From Tunturibacter psychrotolerans (lineage in GTDB: Bacteria > Acidobacteriota > Terriglobia > Terriglobales > Acidobacteriaceae), in the NCBI RefSeq assembly GCF_040359615.1, contig NZ_CP132942.1, forward strand, positions 1,612,001 to 1,676,000: a stretch of DNA of 64,000 nucleotides, given 5' to 3'. The notes under the pieces were generated by a model. The model was given only the letters and a program-made list of their open reading frames with translations, was not told the DNA's origin and made no database searches. The translations under genes and the position numbers were made by a program. Shown piece by piece: positions 41,828 to 51,363 of the stretch. Position 1 is the first letter of the stretch. Every line of letters starts with the position of its first letter.

Positions 41828-42863
41828 GCTCGAGTATCCGTGGCTGCTCGCCCTGCTGCCGCTGCCTCTTCTTGTCTACTGGCTGTTGCCTGCTTATAAG
41901 GAAGAACAGGATTCTCTACGACTGACGTTCTTCGATTACATCAGCTCCAGCCTCGGGCTCAAACCGCAGCCCGGCGCAGTCGTCCCGCGGACAAACTGGT
42001 TGCAGAAGTTACTGGCGCCGCTCTGTTGGGGCCTCATCGTTCTCGCGCTGGCACGGCCCCAGCGGATCGAGCCTCCCATCCAGAAGATTCAGCCCGGACG
42101 CGATCTAATGCTGGCCCTCGATATTTCGCAGTCAATGGAGACTCCGGACTTTCGTACTTCTGACGGCAAGCGCCTGCGTCGCGTCGATGCAGTCAAGCAG
42201 GTTGTTGGTGAATTCATCCGCAAGCGCAAAAACGACCGCATCGGTCTGATTGTCTTTGGCCAGGCCGCTTATCCCGTGACACCCTTCACGCTCGACCACG
42301 ATGCTGGCTTGCAGATTCTCGACCAGACCGACGCAGGTATGGCCGGTCCTCAGACGATGATCGGCGACGCTATTGGACTTGCGATCAAACAGTTCAATAA
42401 CAGCGAGGCCAAGCAGCGCGTATTGATTCTCCTGACCGACGGCAACGACACCGGCAGCCGCATGCCGCCACGCAAGGCCGCCGAGATCGCCAGTCAGAAT
42501 GGCATCACCATCCACGTTGTGGGACTTGGCGATCCTCGCGCCACCGGAGAAGACAAGGTCGACTACAACGCGCTCAATGACATTGCTAAAGCAACCGGCG
42601 GCCAAGTCTTCCACGGAGAGAACCGTGTTGAGCTCGAAAAGGCGTACGCAACCCTCGATAAGATTACGCCACAGAACTTCAAAACTTTGAGCTATCAGCC
42701 GCGGCGAGAACTCTTCATGTTTCCACTCGGTGCGGCAGTTCTTCTGTTTGTTGGGTGTCAGTTGCTGATGCTGTTGGCGAGTCTCATGATCAGGCTTTTC
42801 TCGCGTCGACGGGAAAAACCGGAGGAAGCTACGACCTCGGGCGTCTTCAAGGTGCATGTATGA
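41820..42863 (+). CDS. BatA-like membrane VWA-domain protein
   Basis: 347 residues. N-terminal helices (about 8-25 and 60-78) and a C-terminal helix (about 300-325) flank a VWA domain. Its metal-ion-dependent adhesion site reads LALDISQSME (DxSxS), with the later ligands in MIGDAIGLAIK and LLTDGNDTGS. Aerotolerance/stress operon component. Overlaps the next gene by 4 bases (atga). Confidence 0.9.
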   Translation: MYKLEYPWLLALLPLPLLVYWLLPAYKEEQDSLRLTFFDYISSSLGLKPQPGAVVPRTNWLQKLLAPLCWGLIVLALARPQRIEPPIQKIQPGRDLMLALDISQSMETPDFRTSDGKRLRRVDAVKQVVGEFIRKRKNDRIGLIVFGQAAYPVTPFTLDHDAGLQILDQTDAGMAGPQTMIGDAIGLAIKQFNNSEAKQRVLILLTDGNDTGSRMPPRKAAEIASQNGITIHVVGLGDPRATGEDKVDYNALNDIAKATGGQVFHGENRVELEKAYATLDKITPQNFKTLSYQPRRELFMFPLGAAVLLFVGCQLLMLLASLMIRLFSRRREKPEEATTSGVFKVHV

Positions 42864-44461
42864 GCGAGTGGTGGGCAGCGGTGCATTTTCTTCGTCCGCA
42901 GTGGCTCTGGTTACTGCTCGCCGCGCCTGTGATCTACCTTTCACTTCGCTTTCGTGACGACGTGCGCTCTCGTTGGAAGCGTTATATAGACCCCGCCCTG
43001 CTGGAACATCTCATTGTGTCGCGCAAGCGGCGTTGGCGTTTGCGTCCCGTCCACATGATCTCGCTGCTCATCCTTATCGGAGCCGTCGCGATGGCTGGCC
43101 CTAGCTGGAAGCGCGAACAGCCTCCTTTCACAGAGGATAGAGCGCCGCTCGTGATCGCATTCGATCTCTCTGAGACGATGAACGCAATCGACCTCGACCC
43201 CACACGGCTCGAGCGAGTGAAGCTCAAACTTCGTGAGCTCCTCAAGGTCCGAAACGGAGGGCGCACCGCACTCTTCGTGTACGCGAACACCGCCCACATG
43301 GTGCTTCCTTTTACCACCGACAACTCTCTCTTCGATCTCTACCTCAGCTCGCTCTCCACCTCTCTGATGCCAAGCCAGGGAAAGGACACGGCCAAAGCGC
43401 TTCACGCAGTCGAAGACTTTCTCAAGGACGAGCCCGTACCTGGAACCATCCTCTTTGTCACGGACGGAATCGAGTCTAAGGCTCTGCCCGAATTCCGCCA
43501 GTTCGCTACCGCGCCGGACAACCAGAACGACATTCTCGTCTTAGGTGTAGGAACCTCCAACGGAGGTCCTGTGCGCACGACCGGCAACGGCTTTCTCAGT
43601 GATCGAACCGGTCGACGAGTCTATTCAAAGCTCGACGTAAACGCTCTTCGCTCTCTCAGCCGCATCGACATCCCCGCCACTACGCTTACTCTCAACGACG
43701 ATGACATCCATTGGATCCAGCGCCGCGTGCAACACCACCTCGAAACCCTGCAGCAGAAAAACTCGAAGACGCGCTGGATCGATGAAGGCTACTGGCTCAC
43801 TTTTCCCATCGCCGCTATCGCCGTCTTCTGGTTCCGCAAAGGCTGGACGGTGCGCTGGTCCTCCGCTGCACTCGCTATCATCTTCGTTGTTCCTCCCACC
43901 AACGTTCATTCAGGCTTCTCATGGCTCGACCTCTGGCTGACGCACGATCAGCAAGGTCGCTACTACTTTCAGAAGGGCGACTACCAGAGAGCCTCCGACG
44001 CGTTCGATGACCCGCTCTGGCGTGGACTCGCTTTTGCTCGCCTGGGAGAGTATGACGATGCCCTGAACGCCTTCGCCCTCAGCGACTCCGCCGAGGCCTG
44101 GTACAACCAGGGCGACGCACTGGCCCATCTCGGCAAATATCCCGAGGCAGTAGCGGCGTACCAGCAGGCACTCGCGCGGAGGCATCCGTGGCCCGGGGCG
44201 CAGGAGAATCTAACTCTCGTTCAATCGCTCATCCCCAAGAAGAACGACAAAGACGAGGACAAAGAGCAGCAGGAGATTCCACCAGATCTTCCACCCGATC
44301 AATTGAAGCTCGACAAAGATGTGAAGAATGGGAAGAAAGTACAGGTGCAGGTCGATCCCAAGAAGATGGCGGACATATGGATGCGTAATATCCAGACGAC
44401 CCCCGCCGATTTTCTGCGCCGACGCTTCGCTGTTCAGGCGGCCGAGGAGCGTCATCCATGA
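42860..44461 (+). CDS. BatB/BatC-like VWA plus TPR membrane protein
   Basis: 533 residues from the ATG in the overlap with batA. N-terminal helices are followed by a VWA domain with MIDAS IAFDLSETMNAID, helices near 310-350, and then TPR repeats (about 375-460; AWYNQGDALAHLGKYPEAVA). The highly charged tail is rich in Lys/Glu/Asp. It combines the roles split between BatB and BatC elsewhere. Overlaps the next gene by 4 bases. Confidence 0.88.
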   Translation: MSEWWAAVHFLRPQWLWLLLAAPVIYLSLRFRDDVRSRWKRYIDPALLEHLIVSRKRRWRLRPVHMISLLILIGAVAMAGPSWKREQPPFTEDRAPLVIAFDLSETMNAIDLDPTRLERVKLKLRELLKVRNGGRTALFVYANTAHMVLPFTTDNSLFDLYLSSLSTSLMPSQGKDTAKALHAVEDFLKDEPVPGTILFVTDGIESKALPEFRQFATAPDNQNDILVLGVGTSNGGPVRTTGNGFLSDRTGRRVYSKLDVNALRSLSRIDIPATTLTLNDDDIHWIQRRVQHHLETLQQKNSKTRWIDEGYWLTFPIAAIAVFWFRKGWTVRWSSAALAIIFVVPPTNVHSGFSWLDLWLTHDQQGRYYFQKGDYQRASDAFDDPLWRGLAFARLGEYDDALNAFALSDSAEAWYNQGDALAHLGKYPEAVAAYQQALARRHPWPGAQENLTLVQSLIPKKNDKDEDKEQQEIPPDLPPDQLKLDKDVKNGKKVQVQVDPKKMADIWMRNIQTTPADFLRRRFAVQAAEERHP

Positions 44462-45786
44462 AGCGCGTTCTCCTCACCATCTTCGCCGCATTCATCACGC
44501 TCGCTGCAGCAGCCCAAAGTCCTATCGTTCAAGCCCGGCTCGAACCCTCCCATGACATCTTGGTTGGCCAGCCGATACGCATGGTCGTAACGGTCTACGT
44601 CCCCAATTACTTCACCGGAAGTCCTGACTTTCCGGAATTTGAGATTGAAAACGCGATCGTCGTTTTGCCACAGGACCGCCCGACGAACTCCAATACGCAG
44701 ATAGGTGGAGTCAGGTACGCCGGCATCACTGAAACCTACGTCATCTATCCGCAACAGGCTGGCTACTTTCACATCCCTCGGGAGCAGGTCGCCGTCCCCT
44801 ATGCGCTCGCGCCGCCAAAGAGCACAATCGCACACGTCCCACTGCCTACACTCGTATTTCACGCCGACCTACCAGCCGCGGCAAGAGACCTTGACTACTT
44901 CCTTCCGACTACGGCACTCACCATGCAGCAGAAGTGGTCATCGCCCATGAAAAACCTTCGCGTCGGCGGCACGATTGAGCGCACCGTTACGGTAACAGCG
45001 ACGAAGATGCAATCGATGTTGATTCCACCACTTCAATTCGATGCGCCTAATGGTATTCGCGTTTACCCGGAGGAGCCCATCGTCCATGATCAAAAGACCG
45101 ATCGAGGCGATTTCGTATACGGCCGTCGCGCTCAGACGGCGAAATACGTTGTCCAGAAAGAGGGAGACTACACACTTCCTCCGATCGAATTGAAGTGGTG
45201 GAACCTCTCGGCTCATCGCCTGGTGACGGCCACCTTGCCCGCTGTTCACTTCACGGCTGCAGCTAACACAGATTATGTCACCGAGCTTCCGCCGGAATCA
45301 GAACCTGCGCCGATAGCTCCCATAAGACATAGGAGTTTATGGAAACAATATCGATCGCGCATCCTGATCACAGCTTTATCCGGCATTGCGGGAACCGTTC
45401 TACTTATGATGATTTGGCGCAATTTGCCGCGCATCCGGCGCGGATTGCGGGCTCGGCGGGAGCGTCGACAACACTCCGAAACTACCTACTTCCGCAACCT
45501 TCAACGCGCATGTGCCCGGAACAACGCGTCGGAGTCCTATGTCTGGCTTCTGAAGTGGCTCGCTGTGACGTATCCGGGTGTGTCGCTTCAACAAGCCTTA
45601 AAGCGCGCAGACAACCCGGCACTTACATCTAATACAAACGATTTAGGTGAGTCTCTCTTTGCGCAAAGCAACCGAGACTACTCGTGGAACGGTAAAAGAT
45701 TCGCCGCTCTACTAAGAGAACAGCGAAAGCATCATAGGACGCACTTATCGAAGCACGAGTATCTCGGCGATCTGAATCCCGAATGA
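44458..45786 (+). CDS. BatD-like protein
   Basis: 442 residues: signal peptide (MKRVLLTIFAAFITLAAAA), two Ig-like periplasmic beta domains (VQARLEPSHDILVGQPIRM; VGGTIERTVTVTATKMQ), one membrane helix (about 300-320, ILITALSGIAGTVLLMMI) and a basic cytoplasmic tail. This matches BatD of oxygen-tolerance operons. Last gene of the operon; converges with rhaT after 33 bases. Confidence 0.85.
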   Translation: MKRVLLTIFAAFITLAAAAQSPIVQARLEPSHDILVGQPIRMVVTVYVPNYFTGSPDFPEFEIENAIVVLPQDRPTNSNTQIGGVRYAGITETYVIYPQQAGYFHIPREQVAVPYALAPPKSTIAHVPLPTLVFHADLPAAARDLDYFLPTTALTMQQKWSSPMKNLRVGGTIERTVTVTATKMQSMLIPPLQFDAPNGIRVYPEEPIVHDQKTDRGDFVYGRRAQTAKYVVQKEGDYTLPPIELKWWNLSAHRLVTATLPAVHFTAAANTDYVTELPPESEPAPIAPIRHRSLWKQYRSRILITALSGIAGTVLLMMIWRNLPRIRRGLRARRERRQHSETTYFRNLQRACARNNASESYVWLLKWLAVTYPGVSLQQALKRADNPALTSNTNDLGESLFAQSNRDYSWNGKRFAALLREQRKHHRTHLSKHEYLGDLNPE

Positions 45787-45819
45787 GCCAATCTTTGGGG
45801 AGATGATTTTTGGAAAGTC

Positions 45820-46986
45820 CTAGTTGGCTTTTAGGTAGTTTCCGTAGCCGACTATCAGAGTGGAGCCGACAAGCAGAATGAGGCCGGAGGAGACGAGGAG
45901 TTTGGTGCGGCGGCTCGTGCCGTGCCATTCCTTGAAGATGAGACCCCACAGAGTGGCGAAGATAATGATGCTGGCCATGTGGAGGGTCCAACTTGAGAAG
46001 TCGTATTTGCCCATCTTGGTCTGGCCCATCGAGTAGAAGAAAAACTGAAAATACCAGATGATTCCAGCGATGGCAGCGAAGACGTAGTTAGCCGCGAGGG
46101 TCTTGGGGGCCAGACGGTCATAGGTGGAGGCATCGAGCGGGTCAAAGTCGACGAGCGTGTCGCCTGAGGAGTGAGAGGCGCGCATGGGGTTGTAGCCCGG
46201 TTCACCCGCGAACTGCTTGATGGAGCGATTTTTTAGGATAAGTATCGCGGACCAGATGAAGTTGGTTAGGAAACCTCCCCAAAGAACAACGATCAGAATA
46301 GGCAGATTCTGCCAGAGGTCGAGGCGATGGTTGGCGAGGAGTTGAGTTTTGGCGATGTCGCCGATGGGCTTGCCTGCCTTAAGTCCGAAAGCGAAGAAGC
46401 TGCTCATAATGCCAGCGAAGATGGCGACGGCAATGCCTTTGCCAAAGTTGTAATCCGACTCTCCGGCTTCGGCTTTTTCTTCTGGGGTGATCTCACGATC
46501 TTTGGAGAGACCCGCGGCGCCATTGATGGCTACGGCAACCACGCAGACGAGGACGCCGAAGAGGATGATTTGGCCAGAGGTTTCGTGCAGGATGGTGTGA
46601 ATGGAGCCATCGTAGATGGGCGGTATGAGGGTTCCGAAGGCAGTGCAGAGGCCGAGAGCGATGGCATAGCCGAGAGCAATGCCGAGATATCGGATGGCGA
46701 GGCCGAAGGTGAGGCCGCCCATGCCCCAGAGCGCTCCCCAGAGAAATGCGTAGCCAATGGCGTGGCTAGTAGGATCGGCATGGACCTGTCTAAGAATGCC
46801 GAAGACGTTGGGAACGAAGAGATAGGCAAGTACGATAGGGGTGACGATCCATGCTGCGAAGCCCTGGACAAGCCAGTAGACCTCCCAGGACCAGCGCTTA
46901 ATGCCGCGGAAAGGAATGAAATTTGTGGCGGAGGCGAAACCGCCGATCCAGTGAAAGATGACGCCTATAAACGGGTTAGTTCCCAC
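45820..46986 (-). CDS. rhaT: L-rhamnose/H+ symporter RhaT-like
   Basis: 388 residues with ten hydrophobic segments and the family start NPFIGVIFHWIGGFASATNFIPFRGIKRWSWE (positions about 4-35), plus GYAFLWGALWGMGGLTFGL. RhaT imports L-rhamnose with a proton. It is divergent from lutA across a 94-base gap and next to isomerase, aldolase and kinase genes of rhamnose breakdown, which supports the substrate call. Confidence 0.9.
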   Translation of the reverse strand: MGTNPFIGVIFHWIGGFASATNFIPFRGIKRWSWEVYWLVQGFAAWIVTPIVLAYLFVPNVFGILRQVHADPTSHAIGYAFLWGALWGMGGLTFGLAIRYLGIALGYAIALGLCTAFGTLIPPIYDGSIHTILHETSGQIILFGVLVCVVAVAINGAAGLSKDREITPEEKAEAGESDYNFGKGIAVAIFAGIMSSFFAFGLKAGKPIGDIAKTQLLANHRLDLWQNLPILIVVLWGGFLTNFIWSAILILKNRSIKQFAGEPGYNPMRASHSSGDTLVDFDPLDASTYDRLAPKTLAANYVFAAIAGIIWYFQFFFYSMGQTKMGKYDFSSWTLHMASIIIFATLWGLIFKEWHGTSRRTKLLVSSGLILLVGSTLIVGYGNYLKAN

Positions 46987-47080
46987 GATACCTCGTTCCG
47001 TGATTCACGTTGGTTGCCGAGCGCGTACTATCGTACCTGACGAAAGTTACATTGGGAAATATAGTCCCTATTGAATTTAA

Positions 47081-47842
47081 ATGGTGAGAATGGAGGGTGT
47101 CCTGCGAGTTGCGCTATTTATTACCTGTTATAACGACACGCTGTTTCCTGATACGGGTAAGGCCGTGGTTCGGGTGCTGGAGCGGCTGGGACATACCGTA
47201 GAATTTCCCGCCGGACAGACTTGTTGTGGGCAGATGCATTGGAATACAGGGTACCAGTCTGAGGCGTTGCCGCTGGTGAAGCGCTTTGTGGAGCAGTTTC
47301 GCGGGGCCGAGGCTGTGGTGGTGCCTTCGTCTTCTTGTGTTGCGATGATGCGGGACCACTATCCGAAGATGGCGGCCGAGATTGGGGATGCTGCATTGAT
47401 CGCCGAAGTTTCGCAGTTGCTGCCTCGCGTGTTTGAGTTCTCGGAGTTCCTGATAAAGCGGCTGGGAGTGGAGGATGTGGGGGCCTCCTATCCTCATCGG
47501 GTGACGTATCACGCTAGTTGTCATGGGCTACGAAATCTTGGACTGGGCGATGGTCCGGTGCGTTTGCTAAAGGCGGTGCGGGGAATTGATCTGGTTGAAT
47601 TGAATGCGCTGGAGCAGTGCTGCGGGTTTGGCGGAACGTTTGCGGTGAAGAATGCGGATGTTTCGAGTGCGATGCTTGAGGAAAAGACTGGTGCTGTTTT
47701 AGCGACTGGCGCGAGGGTGTGTACGGCTTGCGATAACAGTTGCTTGATGCATATTCAGGGGGCTTTGCACAGACAGAAGACTGGTGTGAAGACGCTCCAT
47801 CTTGCGGAGATATTGGCTGCACAGGAAGGGGCGGAACTGTGA
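47081..47842 (+). CDS. lutA: L-lactate utilisation protein LutA (LldE)
   Basis: 253 residues of the cysteine-rich CCG family: TCCGQMHWNTGYQ and QCCGFGGTFAVKN, each with nearby Cys/His (ASCHGLRNLG, CTACDNSC), likely Fe-S or heterodisulfide-type sites. With LutB and LutC it oxidises L-lactate to pyruvate. The start ATG is either 47081 or 47090, both with weak leaders. Overlaps lutB by 4 bases. Confidence 0.92.
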   Translation: MVRMEGVLRVALFITCYNDTLFPDTGKAVVRVLERLGHTVEFPAGQTCCGQMHWNTGYQSEALPLVKRFVEQFRGAEAVVVPSSSCVAMMRDHYPKMAAEIGDAALIAEVSQLLPRVFEFSEFLIKRLGVEDVGASYPHRVTYHASCHGLRNLGLGDGPVRLLKAVRGIDLVELNALEQCCGFGGTFAVKNADVSSAMLEEKTGAVLATGARVCTACDNSCLMHIQGALHRQKTGVKTLHLAEILAAQEGAEL

Positions 47843-49281
47843 GCGGGAGCGCCTTGGATCCGAAGACCGCTCCGGTCTTTCCGATCGCTGCCAGGACTGC
47901 GATGAAAGATGGGCAGCTGCGAAGGAATGTTCGCCATGCTACGGATGTCATTCAGGCCAAGCGGGCTCGCGTGGTGGCCGAGATGCCGGATTGGCAGGAG
48001 CTACGCGAGGCCGGGAAGCAGATTCGTCAGCACACAATGGAGAATCTGGATTTCTATTTGGAGGAGTTTGAAGCGAATTGCACCCGGGCTGGTGGAGTGG
48101 TGCATTGGGCTCGGGATGCAGCGGAGGCTCGACAGATTATCGTCGGGTTGGTGAAGGCTTCGGGGTCGGACGAGGTGATTAAGATCAAGTCGATGACAAC
48201 TGAAGAGATTCAGTTGAACTCGGCGCTGGAGGCTGCGGGGATTCATCCCTACGAGACCGATCTGGCAGAGCTGATTATTCAGTTGGGGCACGACCAGCCT
48301 TCGCATATTGTGGTGCCGGCGCTGCACAAGAATCGACAGCAAATCAGGGAGATCTTTCAGCGAGAGATGAATCTGCCGAAACTCGGCGAGCGGCCTGAGG
48401 ATTTGGCCGATGCGGCACGGATATTCTTGCGGGAGAAGTTTCTGCGGGTGAAGACGGGAGTGAGTGGAGCGAATTTTCTGATTGCAGAGACTGGCGGTGT
48501 TTGCATCGTGGAGAGCGAGGGCAACGGACGCATGTGTTTGACGTTGCCAGAGACACTGATTGCGGTGGCAGGGATTGATAAGGTAGTGCCGCGGTTTGCG
48601 GACCTGGAAGTTTTGTTCCAGTTGTTGCCTCGTTCGGCCACCGGCGAGAGGATGAACCCTTATAACTCGATTTGGACTGGCGTAAACGCCGCGGATGGCC
48701 CGCGAGCGTTTCATGTGGTGCTGATGGACAATGCACGCACGGAGATTTTGGCAGATGCGGAGGGACGGCAGACGCTGAACTGCATACGGTGCGGAGCGTG
48801 TCAGAACGCTTGTCCGGTGTATCGGCAGACCGGTGGGCATGCTTACGGGAGCGTGTATGCGGGGCCAATTGGAGCGATTCTGACGCCGCAGTTGCAGGAG
48901 ATGCATCATGCGCAGTCGCTGCCTTATGCCTCGTCGCTTTGTGGAGCCTGCTATGAGGTTTGTCCAGTGAAGATCAATATTCCGGAGGTGCTGATTCATC
49001 TGCGGAATAAGGTTGTGAAGCAGAACGGGCCGCTGAATGTTGAGGCGTTCGCGATGAAGATGATGGGGATGATTTTTCTCAGCGAGCATCGGTTTCGGGC
49101 AGCGCAGCGTATGGGACGCATGGCCGAGGCTCCGCTGGTGCGGAGGGATGAGAAGGGCGAGGGCTGGATTGGATGGCTGCCGGGGATGCTAGGTGGATGG
49201 ACGAAGGTGAGGGATCTGCAGGAGATGCCGCAGGAGACGTTTCGTGATTGGTGGAAGAAACGGGGGACGCATGGGAGTTGA
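47839..49281 (+). CDS. lutB: L-lactate utilisation iron-sulfur protein LutB (LldF)
   Basis: 480 residues from a GTG overlapping the lutA stop (gtga), with aggaagggg upstream; the frame opens earlier but that part is inside lutA. The N-terminal LUD domain is about 60-290. Two ferredoxin-like cluster motifs, CIRCGACQNACPVY and CGACYEVCPVKINIP, hold two [4Fe-4S] clusters. Part of the LutABC lactate oxidation complex. Confidence 0.94.
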   Translation: MSGSALDPKTAPVFPIAARTAMKDGQLRRNVRHATDVIQAKRARVVAEMPDWQELREAGKQIRQHTMENLDFYLEEFEANCTRAGGVVHWARDAAEARQIIVGLVKASGSDEVIKIKSMTTEEIQLNSALEAAGIHPYETDLAELIIQLGHDQPSHIVVPALHKNRQQIREIFQREMNLPKLGERPEDLADAARIFLREKFLRVKTGVSGANFLIAETGGVCIVESEGNGRMCLTLPETLIAVAGIDKVVPRFADLEVLFQLLPRSATGERMNPYNSIWTGVNAADGPRAFHVVLMDNARTEILADAEGRQTLNCIRCGACQNACPVYRQTGGHAYGSVYAGPIGAILTPQLQEMHHAQSLPYASSLCGACYEVCPVKINIPEVLIHLRNKVVKQNGPLNVEAFAMKMMGMIFLSEHRFRAAQRMGRMAEAPLVRRDEKGEGWIGWLPGMLGGWTKVRDLQEMPQETFRDWWKKRGTHGS

Positions 49282-49951
49282 TACAGGTGCTGCACCTTTG
49301 GGTTCAGCCAGGGCAGAGATTCTTCAGCGGATTCGTGCGGCTACGGGCGGGGTTTCGAATACAGAGGTCGCCAGGGCTGGGTGGACTCGTCTGCCCCGCG
49401 AGTATCGGCGAGCGGCTACCCGTGAGAGGGAGGCTGTGCTGGAGTTGCTGGAAGATCGGCTGCGGGACTATGACGCAAACGTTGTTCGTACTGGACGAGA
49501 CAGGGTGTCGGCGATCGTAGCGAAGATGCTTTCTGAGCGGGGAAAGACGCGCATGGTTGTGCCTCCCGGGATTCCAAACGAGTGGTTGCCGGTAGTGGTT
49601 GAGTTTGTAGTGGACGAGGGTTTGTCTGCGGCAGAGTTGGACAGATTTGATGGCGTGATGACCGGATCGACCATGGCGATTGCACAGACCGGAACAGTGA
49701 TATTGCAGAGTGTTCCGGGGCAGGGAAGACGGGCGGTGACCTTAGTGCCGGATTATCAGCTGTGTGTGGTGTGCGAGGAAGATGTTGTGGAGACTGTGCC
49801 GGAGGCGATGGCTCGACTGCAGGAGACGGCTGAGCTGCCGACAACTTTTTTCTCGGGACCATCGGCTACGGCGGATATTGAAATGACGCGGATCAAGGGG
49901 GTACATGGGCCGCGATATCTGGATGTAGTTTTGGTCGGATCAGGGATTTGA
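49271..49951 (+). CDS. lutC: L-lactate utilisation protein LutC (LldG)
   Basis: 226 residues with a LUD domain: FDGVMTGSTMAIAQTGTVIL and TLVPDYQLCVVCEEDVVETVPEAM, ending RYLDVVLVGSGI. The ATG at 49271 overlaps the end of lutB by 11 bases. Third component of lactate oxidation, 84 bases before the rhamnose isomerase gene. Confidence 0.92.
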   Translation: MGVDTGAAPLGSARAEILQRIRAATGGVSNTEVARAGWTRLPREYRRAATREREAVLELLEDRLRDYDANVVRTGRDRVSAIVAKMLSERGKTRMVVPPGIPNEWLPVVVEFVVDEGLSAAELDRFDGVMTGSTMAIAQTGTVILQSVPGQGRRAVTLVPDYQLCVVCEEDVVETVPEAMARLQETAELPTTFFSGPSATADIEMTRIKGVHGPRYLDVVLVGSGI

Positions 49952-50035
49952 GAGAGAACACTCTTTGACAAATCCTCTTGAAATGGTGCAACCTTTTGAG
50001 TGTTTCAATAGAGAGTATATTTCTATTTAGAGAAA
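49952..50035 (+). promoter_or_regulatory. lutC-rhaI gap with inverted repeat and promoter-like boxes
   Basis: AACACTC (49957-49963) and GAGTGTT (49998-50004) are exact reverse complements spaced by 34 bases. A TTGACA box sits at 49965-49970 and a TATATT box near 50017. The boxes are not well spaced for one promoter. The site could be an operator for the IclR-like/sugar-binding regulator encoded downstream. Confidence 0.35.
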
Positions 50036-51247
50036 ATGAGCCTTCAAATGGACTTGGGGATCGAAACGAACTCAGTACGTGATCGGGTATGGATGGCGCT
50101 GGATGGTTTTCGCATCGAGGTGCCGTCGTGGGGTTTCGCGAATACAGGGACCCGTTTTGGCAAGTTTGTCCAGGGTGGCGCTGCAACGACAATTGAAGAA
50201 AAGTTTGCGGATGCTGCGCAGGTAAATGCCTTGACCGGAGCGAGTCCTACGGTGGCGCTGCATGTTTTGTGGGACCTTCCGGGTGGGAAAGCAGATGTTC
50301 CAGCGATTCAGGCGCTCGAGAAGAAGTATGGTGTGAATTCGGGATCGATTAATCCCAACCTCTTTCAGGATGCGGAATATAAGTACGGTTCAATTGCCAA
50401 TCCGAGCGCAGAGATTCGCGGCAATGCGCTGGCGCATCTGCTGGATTCGGTCGAGATCGGGCGGGCGCTGGGCTCGCAGGATGTTTCGATGTGGATTGCG
50501 GATGGGTCAAATTATCCGGGCACACAGAGTATTCGGAAGCGTATTGGATGGATGGAGGAGGTACTGGGCGCGACCCACGCGGCTCTGGGTGAAGGGCAAC
50601 GGATGCTGGTGGAGTATAAGCCGTTTGAGCCGGCTTTTTATCATACAGATATTGCTGACTGGGGAATGGCGCTGGAGTTGGCTCGACGGGCGGGACCGAA
50701 AGCAAAGGTGCTGGTGGATACCGGGCATCATTATCAAGGCACGAATATCGAACAGATTGTTGCATGGCTCCTGCATCTGGGGGCGCTTGGAGGATTTCAC
50801 TTCAACGACCGGAAGTATGCAGATGACGATTTGACGCTAGGATCTATTGATCCTTACCAGGTGTTCCGAATCTTTCATGAGATTTTGAGCGTCGGAAAAG
50901 ACGATCAGGCCCAGATTGCGTTCATGATCGATCAAAGTCATAACTTGAAGGGTAAGGTCGAAGCGATGGTGCAGACGGTGGTGACTGCGCAGGAACTTTA
51001 TGCCAAGGCGGCGCTTGTGGACAGGGCTCGGCTGGCTGAATTGCAACAGGAGTGTCGGCTGGTGGAGGCGGAGGAGTGCTTCCGCGGAGCCTTCTGGCAG
51101 GACGTTCGTCCGATAGTGCGGGAGTGGCGGGAGGCACGCGGGCTTCCTCCAGAGCCCTTGAAAGCTCTTAGGGAGAGCGGATATGTGGAGAAGATCACAC
51201 AGGAACGGAACAGTCAAAATGCCCGCAGCGAATTCCGTTATGCGTGA
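50036..51247 (+). CDS. rhaI: L-rhamnose isomerase (RhaI type)
   Basis: 403 residues of the xylose-isomerase-like TIM-barrel type (Pseudomonas-style rhamnose isomerase rather than E. coli RhaA). Typical stretches are IEVPSWGFANTGTRFGKF, HVLWDLPGGK, WIADGSNYPGTQS, VDTGHHYQGTNIEQ and FHFNDRKYADDDL, containing the metal-binding His/Asp/Glu set. Converts L-rhamnose to L-rhamnulose. The ATG at 50036 has only a weak agag leader. Upstream of regulator, aldolase and kinase genes on the same strand. Confidence 0.92.
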   Translation: MSLQMDLGIETNSVRDRVWMALDGFRIEVPSWGFANTGTRFGKFVQGGAATTIEEKFADAAQVNALTGASPTVALHVLWDLPGGKADVPAIQALEKKYGVNSGSINPNLFQDAEYKYGSIANPSAEIRGNALAHLLDSVEIGRALGSQDVSMWIADGSNYPGTQSIRKRIGWMEEVLGATHAALGEGQRMLVEYKPFEPAFYHTDIADWGMALELARRAGPKAKVLVDTGHHYQGTNIEQIVAWLLHLGALGGFHFNDRKYADDDLTLGSIDPYQVFRIFHEILSVGKDDQAQIAFMIDQSHNLKGKVEAMVQTVVTAQELYAKAALVDRARLAELQQECRLVEAEECFRGAFWQDVRPIVREWREARGLPPEPLKALRESGYVEKITQERNSQNARSEFRYA

Positions 51248-51250
51248 GAG

Positions 51251-51274
51251 AGAGAGTCGAGTTGCAGACTCTCT
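51251..51274 (+). terminator. Hairpin after rhaI, possible terminator or attenuator
   Basis: AGAGAGTC (51251-51258) pairs exactly with GACTCTCT (51267-51274) across an 8-base loop, starting 4 bases after the rhaI stop. The following bases (GCTTTCATAG) lack a strong T run, so it may only partly terminate or may protect the rhaI mRNA end. Confidence 0.45.
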
Positions 51275-51363
51275 GCTTTCATAGATTGTTTATTTCATTA
51301 ACGAAACGCGGCTGCCTTGCCACATAATGGAACGGCTGACTGATTGTTCTTCAGCAGGAGACT

